Shown here piece by piece: positions 40,038-50,940 of a DNA stretch of 64,000 nucleotides. Position numbers and translations under genes: made by a program. Each line of letters starts with the position of its first letter. Positions within the stretch are counted from its first letter, which is position 1. The notes beneath the pieces were generated by a model that ran no database searches, was not told the DNA's origin, and saw only the letters and a program-made list of their open reading frames with translations. Source of the DNA: Diaphorobacter aerolatus. GTDB taxonomy: Bacteria > Pseudomonadota > Gammaproteobacteria > Burkholderiales > Burkholderiaceae_C. The stretch spans positions 3,431,501-3,495,500 of the forward strand of contig NZ_CP060783.1 of assembly GCF_014489535.1 (NCBI RefSeq), given 5' to 3'.

Positions 40038-40628
40038 TCAATGCACGCTGCGCCAGGTCAGCAGCCGGAATGGCAGCAGCAGGCACAGCCCGACCGCGAG
40101 CTTGACGCCGAGGTCTCCGAGTGCCCACGTGACCCATGGATCGCTTCCGCCCGCGAACGCGATGCTCCAAAACACAAAGGTGTCGAGAATCGCCGCGAGC
40201 ACGGTGGCGATCAGCGGTGCCTTCCACCAGTGGCCGCGGCGCAGCCGATGAAACACGCTGATGTCGAAGAGCTGCGAAAGAATGAAGGCCGTGCCCGAGG
40301 CCAGCGCAATGCGCGGCGGCGCCAGCAGCAGTGACGCCACCACGGCCACGGCAAACCCCGCCCAGGCCACACGTCGCGCGGGTTCGGGGCCATATCCGCG
40401 ATTGATCAGGTCACTCACCAGATACGCCACGGGATAGGACAGCGCGCCCCAGGTCAACCAGTCGTTGATCGGGTATTGCACCAGAATGTTGGAAGCCAGC
40501 ACCACCACCGCCATGGCGGCAATGCCCGCAAACATGCGGCCCGCGCCTGGTCGGGCGAAGGCGGGTGCCTGCCCTGGTTCGGTTGCGGGCGTGGTGCGCA
40601 GGGTGGAGGAGTCCGGAAGCATGCGCAT
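40038..40628 (-). CDS. VUT/YhhQ-family queuosine precursor transporter
   Basis: About 196 residues. After a hydrophilic N-terminus, six membrane stretches are visible: FAGIAAMAVVVLASNILVQY, TWGALSYPVAYLVSDLINRG, VAWAGFAVAVVASLLLAP, the GTAFILSQLFDISVFHRLRR region, LIATVLAAILDTFVFWSIAF, and ALGDLGVKLAVGLCLLLPF. The family motifs GALSYP, DLINR and SQLFDI...R mark vitamin-uptake-like transporters (YhhQ) that import preQ0/preQ1. The start is uncertain (40628 or 40622), with no strong ribosome site. Convergent with chaperone B. Confidence 0.85.
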   Translation of the reverse strand: MRMLPDSSTLRTTPATEPGQAPAFARPGAGRMFAGIAAMAVVVLASNILVQYPINDWLTWGALSYPVAYLVSDLINRGYGPEPARRVAWAGFAVAVVASLLLAPPRIALASGTAFILSQLFDISVFHRLRRGHWWKAPLIATVLAAILDTFVFWSIAFAGGSDPWVTWALGDLGVKLAVGLCLLLPFRLLTWRSVH

Positions 40629-40850
40629 ATTGTCCGTTGCTTTGGGGGCCCGCACGGGCTGGAGCCCTGCGCGCGGCAGGGGTGCCGATCTGGCACCTCG
40701 GCACATTCAATGCCCCGGGCTTGTGTGAGCAGGCTCTAAACGCAATTGTGGAATTTCCTGCTGGGGAAAACCAGAGGTTCAGCATTTTGCAATAGCCCGT
40801 TCCGCGCCGCGAGAAACACAATGGGCATATTCGACAAGGAGGCTGCTTCC

Positions 40851-42083
40851 ATGGCTGCGAACGTTCCCGATCAAGAAACCGATTTACCGCTTTCGGGCGT
40901 CCGCGTGCTGGATCTCTCGCGTGTCTTTGCCGGACCGCTGTGTGGCCAGGTGCTGGCCGACTACGGGGCCGAGGTCATCAAGGTCGAGCATCCCGCGCGC
41001 GGCGACGACACGCGCGACTGGGGTCGGCGCATCGGCAAGACCGAGACCACCTACTACAACAGCATGAACCGCAACAAGCGCTCGATCACGCTGGATCTGC
41101 AGACGCCCGAGGCGATCCGCATCGTGCACGATCTGCTGCCCAAGTGCGACGTCGTGATCCACAACTTCAAGTCGGGCGGAGCCGAAAAGCTCGGGCTCGG
41201 CTATGAGCAGCTCAAGGCCATCCGGCCAGATCTGATCTACGTGGCGGTCGCGGGATATGACAGCAGCGGGCCCGAGGCGAGGCGCCCCGGATACGACCTC
41301 GTCATTCAGGGCGAGGCGGGACTCATGGCGCTCAATGGCGAGAAGGAGCAACCGCCGCTCAAGTTCGGTGTCGCCGTGGTCGATCTGATGACCGGCATGA
41401 CGGCGGCGCAGGCCGTGCTGGCCGCGCTGTTCAGCCGCGAGCGCACGGGCCGGGGGCGGCTCATCGAGATGGCGCTGTATGACTGCGGCGTGATGATCAC
41501 GGGCTACTACGGACTGGACGCGCTGGATTTGGGGCATGACCCGGAGCGCTACGGCAACGCGCATCCGTCCATCGTGCCGTATGGCATGTACGAATCGGCC
41601 GACGGACCGCTCATCATCACGGTGGGCAACAACGCGCAGTTCGACAAGTTCTGCCGCGTGGTGCTGGAGCGCCCCGACATCGTCGAGGACGAGCGCTTTT
41701 CCAACAATGTGAATCGCGCGAAGAATCGCCTCGCGCTCACGCCCATGCTCAGGGAGCTGATCCGCTCGCACAAGCGCGACGTGCTGCTTGACCGGCTGGC
41801 GCGCGCGGGCATTCCGTGCGGCAAGGTGCTTGGCTTGCACGAGGCGCTTGCCAGCGAACGCACGCGGCGCAGCGGGCTGGTGCGCGACATGCCGCATCCG
41901 CTGGCCGGAACCACGCCGGTGTTCGCGCCGCCGGTGCGCATGGACGGCCAGCGCCTGCCGATCCGCCATGCGCCGCCGACGCTCGGCGAGGGCACGCGCG
42001 AGTTGCTGCACGACCTGCTGGCGCTGAGCGACGAACAGCTTGCGGCCTTGCGTGACAAAGGCGTGCTGACGCTGCCCGAGTGA
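40851..42083 (+). CDS. CaiB/BaiF family CoA-transferase (class III)
   Basis: 410 residues. Class III CoA-transferase motifs: GVRVLDLSRVFAGPLCGQVLADYGAEVIKVEHP at the N-terminus, RNKRSITLDL, PDLIYVAVAGYDSSGPEARRPGYDLVIQGEAG with the catalytic aspartate (Asp149), and ALYDCGVMITGYYG later. It moves CoA between carboxylic acids via an aspartyl-CoA anhydride. The ATG at 40851 has an AAGGAGG site at 8 bases; an upstream ATG at 40821 has none. First gene of an apparent four-gene catabolic operon (to 45771). The substrate is unknown. Confidence 0.93.
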   Translation: MAANVPDQETDLPLSGVRVLDLSRVFAGPLCGQVLADYGAEVIKVEHPARGDDTRDWGRRIGKTETTYYNSMNRNKRSITLDLQTPEAIRIVHDLLPKCDVVIHNFKSGGAEKLGLGYEQLKAIRPDLIYVAVAGYDSSGPEARRPGYDLVIQGEAGLMALNGEKEQPPLKFGVAVVDLMTGMTAAQAVLAALFSRERTGRGRLIEMALYDCGVMITGYYGLDALDLGHDPERYGNAHPSIVPYGMYESADGPLIITVGNNAQFDKFCRVVLERPDIVEDERFSNNVNRAKNRLALTPMLRELIRSHKRDVLLDRLARAGIPCGKVLGLHEALASERTRRSGLVRDMPHPLAGTTPVFAPPVRMDGQRLPIRHAPPTLGEGTRELLHDLLALSDEQLAALRDKGVLTLPE

Positions 42084-42157
42084 TCTGCTGCGAGTGTTCC
42101 CGTGTTCCGGTTTGATGTCGCTGCCGCCTTGAGCAGCATTCTGAAGGAGACGAGCGT

Positions 42158-43171
42158 ATGACCCAATCCCTGCAGATGATCCATCGCCGCACCTTGCTTC
42201 AAGGCGCGGCGGCCCTCGCCGGTTCCCAACTGTTGGCGGGCGCGCACGCGCAGGCCGCCAAAGATCACTGGCCGAGCAAGCCGATCAAGCTCATCGTGCC
42301 CTACAACGCGGGCGGTGCCACGGACATCCTGGCGCGTGCGTTCGGCGAAGGACTTTCCAAGCGGGTCGGGCAACCGGTGATCGTTGACAACCGGCCCGGT
42401 GCCTCGGGCATCGTCGGCACGGATGCCGTGGCGAAGGCCGCGCCCGACGGGCATACCCTGCTGATGTCGCTCAGCTCGTCGATGCTGGTCAACCAGTTTC
42501 TGTTCAGCAAGCTGCCGTACAACCCGCTCAAGGACATCACGCTGATCACGCAGGTCAGCACCGCGCCGGTCGTGCTCGCGGTTCATCCGTCGCTGCCGGT
42601 GAAGAACATGAAGGAACTGCTCGCGTATGCAAAGGCGCATCCGTCCAAGCTGAGCTACGGCTCCTACGGCGTCGGGTCGTATGCGCATCTGGCGGGCGCC
42701 TACATCAGCAAGATCACGAACTCGGACATGAATCACGCGGCCTACAAGGGCGAGAGTCAGGCGATTCAGGAACTGATCAGCGGACAGTACCAGTTCGGTT
42801 TCCTGAGCGCGCAGAACGTCAAGCCGCACACCGACACCGGACGCATCAAGGCCATCGGCGTGACGGGTCGCCAACGCATGGTGGTGATGCCGGACGTGCC
42901 GACGATCTACGAGCAGGGCGTGCAGGACGATGCATTCTCGCTGGTCGGCTGGATCGCGATGGGCGGACCCGCAGGGCTGCCCAAGGAGATCATCACGCAG
43001 CTTTATGCGCACCTGCTCGAGGTGTCCAAGGATCCCAAGGTGCAGGAGCGCATCACGGGTGCGGGCTTTGCGCCGATGATGAGCACGCCGGAACAATTCC
43101 GCGAAGGCTATCTGCGCGACGTGCCGGTGTGGAAGGCGCTGGTGGAGACCGCGGGCGCGAAGCTCGATTGA
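42158..43171 (+). CDS. Bug-family (tripartite tricarboxylate transporter) substrate-binding protein
   Basis: 337 residues. The N-terminus has a twin-Arg motif (HRRTLLQGAAALAG, Arg10-Arg11) that could direct Tat export. The mature chain has WPSKPIKLIVPYNAGGATDILAR, VIVDNRPGASGIVGTDAVAKAAPDGHTLLM, LKDITLITQVSTAPVVLAVHP and IYEQGVQDDAFSLVGWIAMGGPAGLPKEII, the classic Bug pattern. It binds a carboxylate in the periplasm. The ATG at 42158 has an AAGGAGA site. No TctA/TctB permease is adjacent. It probably supplies the acid used by the neighbouring CoA enzymes. Confidence 0.93.
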   Translation: MTQSLQMIHRRTLLQGAAALAGSQLLAGAHAQAAKDHWPSKPIKLIVPYNAGGATDILARAFGEGLSKRVGQPVIVDNRPGASGIVGTDAVAKAAPDGHTLLMSLSSSMLVNQFLFSKLPYNPLKDITLITQVSTAPVVLAVHPSLPVKNMKELLAYAKAHPSKLSYGSYGVGSYAHLAGAYISKITNSDMNHAAYKGESQAIQELISGQYQFGFLSAQNVKPHTDTGRIKAIGVTGRQRMVVMPDVPTIYEQGVQDDAFSLVGWIAMGGPAGLPKEIITQLYAHLLEVSKDPKVQERITGAGFAPMMSTPEQFREGYLRDVPVWKALVETAGAKLD

Positions 43172-43186
43172 AGCGGAAAGGCAGGA

Positions 43187-44170
43187 ATGATGAAGACGCG
43201 CATCACCGAACTCTTTGGCATCGAGCATCCGGTCATTCAGGGCGGCATGCACTACGTGGGACTGGCCGAGCTGGCCTCGGCCGTGTCCAATGCGGGCGCG
43301 CTTGGCATCATCACCGGCCTCACGCAGCGCACGCCCGAACGGCTGGCCAACGAGATCGCGCGTTGCAGGGACATGACGGACAAGCCCTTCGGCGTGAACC
43401 TGAGCTTTCTGCCTGCGGTGAACCCACCGGACTATGCGGGCTACATCCGCGCGATCATCGACGGCGGCGTGAAGATCGTCGAGACCGCTGGCAACAACCC
43501 GCAGAAATGGTTGCCGATGATGAAGGATGCGGGGATCAAGGTGATCCACAAATGCACCTCGGTACGCCACGCGCTCAAGGCCGAGTCCATCGGCTGCGAT
43601 GCCATCAGCGTCGATGGTTTCGAGTGTGGCGGCCATCCCGGCGAGGATGACGTGCCCAACTTCATCCTGCTGCCACGCGCCGCAGAGGAACTGACGATTC
43701 CCTTCGTCGCATCGGGCGGCATGGCGGACGGGCGCTCGCTTGTGGCGGCGCTCGCGCTCGGCGCGGACGGCATGAACATGGGCACGCGCTTCATGGCGAC
43801 GAAGGAGGCCCCGATCCACGACAACGTGAAGCAGGCCATCGTCGGAGCCAGCGAACTCGACACGCGCATCATCATGCGGCCGCTGCGCAATACCGAGCGC
43901 GTGTTCGCGAACGCCGCCACCGACGAGGTCCTGCGCAAGGAGCGCGAACTCGGGGCGGGCATCCGCTTCGAGGACATCGCTGCGGAGCTTGCGGGTGCCT
44001 ATCCGCGCATCATGCAGCAGGGCGACATGCAAAGCGGCGTCTGGTCGTGCGGCATGGTGGTCGGGCTGATCCACGACGTGCCCACAGTGAAGCAGCTCAT
44101 CGACAGCATCATGGGCGAGGCCCATGCCATCATCGAAAAGCGGTTGGCCGGACTGGCCGCCGCGCCCTGA
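43187..44170 (+). CDS. Nitronate monooxygenase / 2-nitropropane dioxygenase-like flavoprotein
   Basis: 327 residues. TIM barrel of the NMO/NPD family: GIEHPVIQGGMHYVGLAELASAVSNAGALGII, then KPFGVNLSF, the catalytic-region motif ISVDGFECGGHPGEDDV, and VASGGMADGRSLVAALALGADGMNMGTRFMATKEA (FMN phosphate loop). The GFECGGHPG motif lacks a simple assignment to either enoyl reductase or nitronate oxidase, so a true substrate cannot be told. It is placed between the Bug protein and the acyl-CoA ligase. Two adjacent Met codons at 43187. Confidence 0.92.
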   Translation: MMKTRITELFGIEHPVIQGGMHYVGLAELASAVSNAGALGIITGLTQRTPERLANEIARCRDMTDKPFGVNLSFLPAVNPPDYAGYIRAIIDGGVKIVETAGNNPQKWLPMMKDAGIKVIHKCTSVRHALKAESIGCDAISVDGFECGGHPGEDDVPNFILLPRAAEELTIPFVASGGMADGRSLVAALALGADGMNMGTRFMATKEAPIHDNVKQAIVGASELDTRIIMRPLRNTERVFANAATDEVLRKERELGAGIRFEDIAAELAGAYPRIMQQGDMQSGVWSCGMVVGLIHDVPTVKQLIDSIMGEAHAIIEKRLAGLAAAP

Positions 44171-44193
44171 ATAGCGAGGCGTTTTCCAGAGTC

Positions 44194-45771
44194 ATGACAT
44201 CTCCCAACCCGATTGCCGCAGCGCGTTTTCGCACCGTATCTGATCTCGTGCGCGAGCACGCACGGGCGCAGCCCGACAACCCGGCCTTGCAGGACGAGAC
44301 GCAGTCACTGAGCTACGCGCAGCTCGATGCGCTGGTGGACCGCATTGCCGCATCGCTACAGCGCGACGGCATACGCCACGGCGACGTGGTGGCCATCTGC
44401 GGATTGAACTCCGCGCGCCATGCGGCGGTGTTTCTCGGCGTGCTGCGCGCGGGCGCGGCCGTCGCACCGCTGGCACCCTCGTCGACGAGCGAGACGCTGG
44501 CATCGATGCTGCGTGACTGCGGGGCGAGCCTGTGGTTTGCCGATGCGGCCGCCGACGTGTCTGCGCTCGATTCGAGCCTGCCCTGCGTGTCGCTCGACGG
44601 CGTTGCTCCGGGCAAGACGTTCGAGCCCTGGCTCGCCGAGCCGGGCAGCGTGCCGCAGCCGGTGGACGTGACGCCGGACGATGCATTCAACATCATCTAT
44701 TCGTCGGGCACCACCGGCACGCCCAAGGGCATCGTGCAATCGCATGCCATGCGCTGGGCGCACATCCAGCGCGGGGCGGCCAATGATTACGGGCCGCAGT
44801 CGGTCACCTTGCTGGCAACCCCGCTGTATTCCAACACCACACTGGTGATCTTCGTGCCCTCGCTCGCCTATGGCGGTTCGGTGCTGCTCATGCGGAAGTT
44901 CGATGCGGCGCGCTATCTGAAACTCGCCGAGCAGCATCGCGTCACGCATGCGATCCTCGTGCCGGTGCAGTACCAGCGCATCATGGCGCTCGCGGATTTC
45001 GACGCGCACGATCTCTCGTCGTTTCAATACAAGTTCAGCACCAGCGCGCCGTTTCGCGCCGAACTCAAGGCCGACGTGCTCGCGCGCTGGCCCGGCAGGC
45101 TCATCGAGTACTACGGCATGACCGAGGGCGGCGGCACCTGCATTCTCGATGCGCACCTGCACTCCGACAAGCTGCACACGGTGGGCCGACCCGCAGCCAA
45201 CAGCGATGTCCGGCTGATCGACGAATCGGGCAACGAGGTCGCGGCCGGCGAGATCGGCGAAGTCGTGGGCCACTCCACGGGCATGATGAAGGGCTATCAC
45301 GGCCATCCCGAAAAGACGCGCGAGGCCGAATGGTTTGATCGCGAGGGCAAGCGCTTCATCCGCACGGGCGACGTCGGGCGTTTCGATGAGGACGGTTTTC
45401 TCACGCTGCTTGACCGCCGCAAGGACATGATCATCAGCGGCGGCTTCAACATCTATCCGAGCGACCTCGAAGCGCAACTGCGCGCGCACCCCGCCGTCGA
45501 GGACGTCGCCGTGGTGGGAGTCGCTTCCGAGCAATGGGGCGAGACACCTGTCGCATTCGTCGTGCAGCGGCGCGGCACGCCGGAAACCGCGAATGAACTC
45601 AAGGACTGGTTCAATCAGCGCGCCGGAAAAACCCAGCGCCTCGCCGATCTGATTCTGGTGAACGAACTGCCACGCAGCGCCATCGGCAAGGTGCTCAAGC
45701 GCGAGCTGCGCGATGGCTATGCGTCGTTGCCGCCAGCGTCGTCATCGTCATCGCCCAGGCCCAGGATCTGA
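44194..45771 (+). CDS. AMP-dependent acyl-CoA ligase (ANL family)
   Basis: 525 residues from the ATG at 44194, 23 bases after the flavoprotein gene; a longer reading from 44047 overlaps that gene. Motifs: IIYSSGTTGTPKGIVQSHAM (P-loop-like), YYGMTEGGGTCI, GFLTLLDRRKDMIISGGFNIYPSDLE (adenylate binding), and PRSAIGKVLKRELR with the catalytic Lys. It makes an acyl-CoA with ATP. Together with the CoA-transferase, Bug protein and flavoprotein it suggests uptake and activation of one carboxylic acid. Its last 55 bases overlap the convergent oxidoreductase gene. Confidence 0.93.
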   Translation: MTSPNPIAAARFRTVSDLVREHARAQPDNPALQDETQSLSYAQLDALVDRIAASLQRDGIRHGDVVAICGLNSARHAAVFLGVLRAGAAVAPLAPSSTSETLASMLRDCGASLWFADAAADVSALDSSLPCVSLDGVAPGKTFEPWLAEPGSVPQPVDVTPDDAFNIIYSSGTTGTPKGIVQSHAMRWAHIQRGAANDYGPQSVTLLATPLYSNTTLVIFVPSLAYGGSVLLMRKFDAARYLKLAEQHRVTHAILVPVQYQRIMALADFDAHDLSSFQYKFSTSAPFRAELKADVLARWPGRLIEYYGMTEGGGTCILDAHLHSDKLHTVGRPAANSDVRLIDESGNEVAAGEIGEVVGHSTGMMKGYHGHPEKTREAEWFDREGKRFIRTGDVGRFDEDGFLTLLDRRKDMIISGGFNIYPSDLEAQLRAHPAVEDVAVVGVASEQWGETPVAFVVQRRGTPETANELKDWFNQRAGKTQRLADLILVNELPRSAIGKVLKRELRDGYASLPPASSSSSPRPRI

Positions 45772-47492
45772 CGCGCCACGCCCTCACCGACCTTGATGCC
45801 GTCCACTCCCGCCGACAGAATGCCGCCTGCGTAGCCCGCACCTTCGCCTGCCGGATAGAGGCCGCGCGTGTTCAGGCTCTGGAAGTTTTTCTTGCGTCCC
45901 ATGCGCAGCGGCGCCGAGGTGCGCGTTTCCACACCCGTCATCAGCGCGTCAGCCATGTCGTAGCCACGGATCTTTCGGCCAAATGCGGGCAGCGCCTCGC
46001 GCATCGCTTCGGTGGCGAACGCGGGCAGGATCCTGTCGATGCTGCTCAGGTGCACACCCGGCTTGTACGAGGGCTGAACCGAGCCGAACGTCGCCGAATC
46101 GCGCCGCGCGAGAAAGTCGCCGACGAGCTGACCCGGCGCGCTGTAGTCGCTGCCGCCGACCACGTAGGCAGTCGATTCCAGTTGGCGCTGCAGCACGATG
46201 CCCGCGAGCGGGTGGGTCTGGCCTGTGGGCAGGTTTTCAACGCCGTAGGTCTTGCCCAGATAGCGGATGAATTCGGCGGGATCGCGCGAGAAATCCTGCT
46301 CGTTCACGGCCACCACCATGCCGGCATTGGCATTGCGTTCGGCACGCGAGTATTGGCTCATGCCATTGGTCACCACGCGCCCGGGCTCGCTCGTCGCGGC
46401 CACCACGGTTCCGCCCGGGCACATGCAGAACGAATACACCGCGCGGCCATTGCTCGCGTGGTGCACCAGCTTGTAGTCGGCAGCGCCGAGCAGCGGATGG
46501 CCGGCATGCTTGCCCCAGCGCGCGCGGTCGATCACGCTTTGCGGATGCTCGATGCGCACGCCAATCGAGAACGGCTTGGCCTCCATCGCCACGCCGCGTT
46601 CGTAGAGCATGGCAAACGTGTCGCGCGAGCTGTGACCAAGCGCCATGACGATCTGCGTGGCGGCCAGGAAATGTTCCGCACCGGACGCGAGATCGACCAC
46701 CGTCAGGCCGGTGACATTGCGCTCGCCCGCGGCGTTCGTCTGCACCTGCACATCGCTCACGCGTTGTTCGAACCGCACCTCGCCACCGAGCGCGATGATC
46801 TGCTCACGCAGCGTCTCGACCACCTTCACGAGCTTGAAGGTGCCGATGTGCGGATGCGCGGTGTACAGGATTTCGGCAGGCGCGCCGGCCCGCACGAATT
46901 CCTCCATCACCTTACGGCCCAGATGGCGCGGGTCCTTGATCTGGCTGTAGAGCTTGCCGTCCGAGAACGTGCCTGCGCCGCCTTCGCCGAACTGCACGTT
47001 CGATTCCGGAGTCAGCACGCGCTTGCGCCACAGTCCCCAGGTGTCCCTGGTGCGCTCGCGCACCTCGCGGCCACGTTCGAGCACGATGGGCCTGAAACCC
47101 ATCTGCGCGAGCACCAGCGCCGCGAAGATGCCGCACGGCCCGAAACCGATCACGACCGGTCGCTCCCGCAGATCGGCGGGCGCGCGCCCGACCGGCTTCC
47201 ACGACATGTCGGGCGTGGCGTTGAGGTGGGGATTGTTCTCGTTCTTCGCGAGCAGCGCGGTTTCGATTGCTTCGTCCGCGAGCGTCACGTCGACGATGTA
47301 GACCGCCATCAGATCGACCTTGCGCGCATCGAAGCTGCGCTTGTGCACGTGCAGTGCGGTGATGGCGTGGTCATCGATGCCCAGCGTTTGCGCGATCTGC
47401 GCGCGCAACGCGGCGTCGGGGTGGGAGTCGGCGTCGAATTCGCCGGCGGGAAGCGCCGACAGCGGCAGCTTGATTTCCGAGATGCGGATCAT
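45717..47492 (-). CDS. NAD(P)/FAD-dependent oxidoreductase (COG2509-like)
   Basis: 591 residues from the ATG at 47492, chosen because a longer reading from 47567 adds unconserved text. An N-terminal soluble domain (1 to about 95) is followed by the FAD Rossmann motif VVIGFGPCGIFAALVLAQMG (Gly116, 118, 121) and LERGREVRERT. Next come QFGEGGAGTFSDGKLYSQIKD, VMALGHSSRDTFAMLYERG, SFCMCPGGTVVAATSEPGRV and a C-terminal GLYPAGEGAGYAGGILSAGVDGIK. The substrate is unknown. The extreme C-terminus is acidic (several Asp in a row) and lies within the 55-base overlap with the ligase gene. Confidence 0.9.
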   Translation of the reverse strand: MIRISEIKLPLSALPAGEFDADSHPDAALRAQIAQTLGIDDHAITALHVHKRSFDARKVDLMAVYIVDVTLADEAIETALLAKNENNPHLNATPDMSWKPVGRAPADLRERPVVIGFGPCGIFAALVLAQMGFRPIVLERGREVRERTRDTWGLWRKRVLTPESNVQFGEGGAGTFSDGKLYSQIKDPRHLGRKVMEEFVRAGAPAEILYTAHPHIGTFKLVKVVETLREQIIALGGEVRFEQRVSDVQVQTNAAGERNVTGLTVVDLASGAEHFLAATQIVMALGHSSRDTFAMLYERGVAMEAKPFSIGVRIEHPQSVIDRARWGKHAGHPLLGAADYKLVHHASNGRAVYSFCMCPGGTVVAATSEPGRVVTNGMSQYSRAERNANAGMVVAVNEQDFSRDPAEFIRYLGKTYGVENLPTGQTHPLAGIVLQRQLESTAYVVGGSDYSAPGQLVGDFLARRDSATFGSVQPSYKPGVHLSSIDRILPAFATEAMREALPAFGRKIRGYDMADALMTGVETRTSAPLRMGRKKNFQSLNTRGLYPAGEGAGYAGGILSAGVDGIKVGEGVARQILGLGDDDDDAGGNDA

Positions 47493-47577
47493 CGTGTGGA
47501 CTGGCCCGTGGTGATCGGGCGGAGCTTGTGGATGGGGGACGTGATGATAGCCGAGCGCGCGGCGCATCCCTGCCCGG

Positions 47578-49062
<1,485 letters not shown>

Positions 49063-49126
49063 GATGCGTTGTGAAGGATGATGTTTTTTTGATCCTAACC
49101 GAGTTCTCCGAACCGTTCACGAGCGC

Positions 49127-49159
49127 AAAAAAGCGCCGACACGTTGCCGTGTCGGCGCT
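49127..49159 (-). terminator. Rho-independent terminator of cysK
   Basis: Read on the minus strand: perfect 12-bp stem AGCGCCGACACG / CGTGTCGGCGCT with a GCAA loop, then a T-run (A-run 49127-49132 on plus). It lies 25 bases past the cysK stop. Confidence 0.9.
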
Positions 49160-49183
49160 GAGAGTCTCGAGCGGGCGCGATGG

Positions 49184-50100
49184 TCAGGCCGGCAGGAAAC
49201 CATCCACCGACAGATAGCGCTCGCCCGTGTCGTAGTTGAAACCCAGCACGCGTGCGCCAGGTGGCAGTTCGGGCAGTTTTTGCGCGATGGCGGCGAGCGT
49301 GGCGCCCGACGAGATGCCGACCAGCATGCCTTCCTCCGTCGCCGAGCGGCGTGCGTATTCGCGGGCGGGTTCGGCATCGACCTGGATCACGCCATCGAGC
49401 AGTGAGGTATCGAGATTCCCGGGATGAACCCCGCGCCAATGCCCTGAATCGGGTGGGGTGCGGGCTGGCCGCCGGAGATCACGGGCGATGCCACGGGCTC
49501 GACCGCAAACACCTTGACGTTCGGGAACTGCTCCTTGAGCACGCGCGCCACGCCGGTCAGGTGACCCCCCGTGCCCACGCCGGTGATCAGCGCATCCAGG
49601 CCGTCGGGGAAATCGGCGAGGATTTCCTGGGCCGTCGTGCGTACATGGACCTCGACGTTGGCAGGGTTCTCGAACTGCTGCGGTATCCAGGCGCCGGGTG
49701 TCGATTCGACCAGTTCCTGCGCGCGCGCGATGGCTCCCTTCATGCCCTTTTCCTTGGGCGTCAGGTCGAAGCTGGCGCCATAGGCCAGCATCAGGCGGCG
49801 GCGTTCGATGGACATGCTCTCCGGCATCACCAGAATGATCCTGTAGCCCTTGACGGCCGCCACCAGCGCCAGCCCGATGCCCGTGTTGCCGGAGGTCGGC
49901 TCGATGATCGTGCCGCCGGGCTTGAGCGTGCCGCGCTTCTCGGCATCCTCGACCATGGCCAGTGCGATGCGGTCCTTGATCGAGCCGCCGGGATTGCCGC
50001 GTTCGGCCTTGACCCAGACGTTGGCGCTCGCGCCGAACAGGCGATTGATCTTGACCACGGGCGTGTTGCCGATGGTCTGCAGGATGTTGTCGAATTTCAT
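49184..50100 (-). pseudogene. cysK: Cysteine synthase (O-acetylserine sulfhydrylase), one frameshift
   Basis: The expected product is about 305 residues. PLP enzyme: [33 protein letters not shown] (PLP lysine in GGSIKDR), [20 protein letters not shown] (substrate-binding loop), [16 protein letters not shown] (phosphate loop), [14 protein letters not shown] and GILVGISSGA-like text. The frame is lost near 49416, where one A is missing from an A-run; restored, the text reads [20 protein letters not shown] and ends RYLSVDGFLPA. The last step of cysteine synthesis is essential in minimal medium, so a real null is unlikely. A strong terminator follows. Confidence 0.93.
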
Positions 50101-50373
50101 GAAGGAAGTCTCCAGCCGGTAGGGGTAGTGTGAACAGGGTTTGGATGGGTGACCGAGTGAATCCAGAGGCGAAAGCCCGGACTTCTACAAGCCATTGTGG
50201 CCTAGTTGTTCCGACTTTCAGCGATAAGGATATGCACCCGCAGATATGGGGCTTTTTCGGATGTATTGACCTGCGCCGGATTAAATTGCGCAACAAGGGT
50301 AACAATTTTGAATCTTCAATTCATGTAGCTGCGAACGACCGAACCGACGGCCGGGTTGCAGGGAGTGTTGCGC

Positions 50374-50538
50374 ATGAACCTGTTCGATTTCAACCTGCTG
50401 GCCGGCAGCCTGGCCCTGTTCCTGCTGGTCGGTGGTTACGCGTGGCGCGAGCACGGGGCGGCCATCGCCTGCATGTTCGCGGGCGTGATCGGGCTGCTGC
50501 TGCTGATCCTCTACAACCTGCGTGCCTCGGCGGGTTGA
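50374..50538 (+). CDS. Small two-helix membrane protein (54 residues)
   Basis: 54 residues. Two hydrophobic segments (LLAGSLALFLLVGGYAW; AIACMFAGVIGLLLLILYNL) are separated by REHGA, with a short polar end. A GGGAG site lies before the ATG at 50374. It sits just before rnpB and is divergent from cysK. No family recognised. Confidence 0.6.
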   Translation: MNLFDFNLLAGSLALFLLVGGYAWREHGAAIACMFAGVIGLLLLILYNLRASAG

Positions 50539-50585
50539 TGCATGCCGCCAGACGGACCGGCGCGAGACACGCGATAATCACGTCC

Positions 50586-50914
50586 GTGAAGCACGCCAGA
50601 CCGCCGCTGGTGCATGTGCCGAAAGGCCGCACTGGAGGAACGTCCGGACTGCAAAGGACAGCGTAGCAGCTAACGGCTGCCCACCGTGAGGTGAGGATCA
50701 GAGCAACAGAGACGAGCCGATTCAGTTCGGGTGAAACGGGCAATCTCTACGCGCAGCAATACCAAGTAGGCCAGCGTTGATGTGGTTCCGCAGAGCTGGC
50801 GGGTAGGTAGCATCGAGCCGTGGTGGCGACACCCGGCCCAGATTAATGGCGGTCACGTTGCGGGCAACCGCAATGCACAGAATCCGGCTTATCGGCGGGC
50901 TTCACACTTTTTTT
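50586..50914 (+). ncRNA. rnpB: RNase P RNA (M1 RNA), class A
   Basis: About 325 bases. Conserved elements: GGAGGAACGTCCGGACTGC near 50635, CACCGTGAGGTGAGG near 50684, AGAGCAACAGAGACG near 50699, GGTGAAACGGGCAATCTC near 50730, GCAGCAATACCAAGTAG near 50754, and CAGAATCCGGCTTATCGG near 50878. The ends pair: GTGAAGC (50586-50592) with GCTTCAC (50899-50905), followed by seven T (50908-50914) as the terminator. A GATAAT at 50573 is in the right place for a -10 box. It is the catalytic RNA that matures the 5' end of tRNAs. The end positions are accurate to a few bases. Confidence 0.95.
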
Positions 50915-50940
50915 GTTCCGGACTGCGGCTGCGGGTCATT

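Noticed and set aside
41549..44125. 858-codon minus-strand frame opposite the CoA-transferase, Bug and flavoprotein genes
   Set aside because: Crosses three well-supported plus-strand genes and has no recognisable domain.
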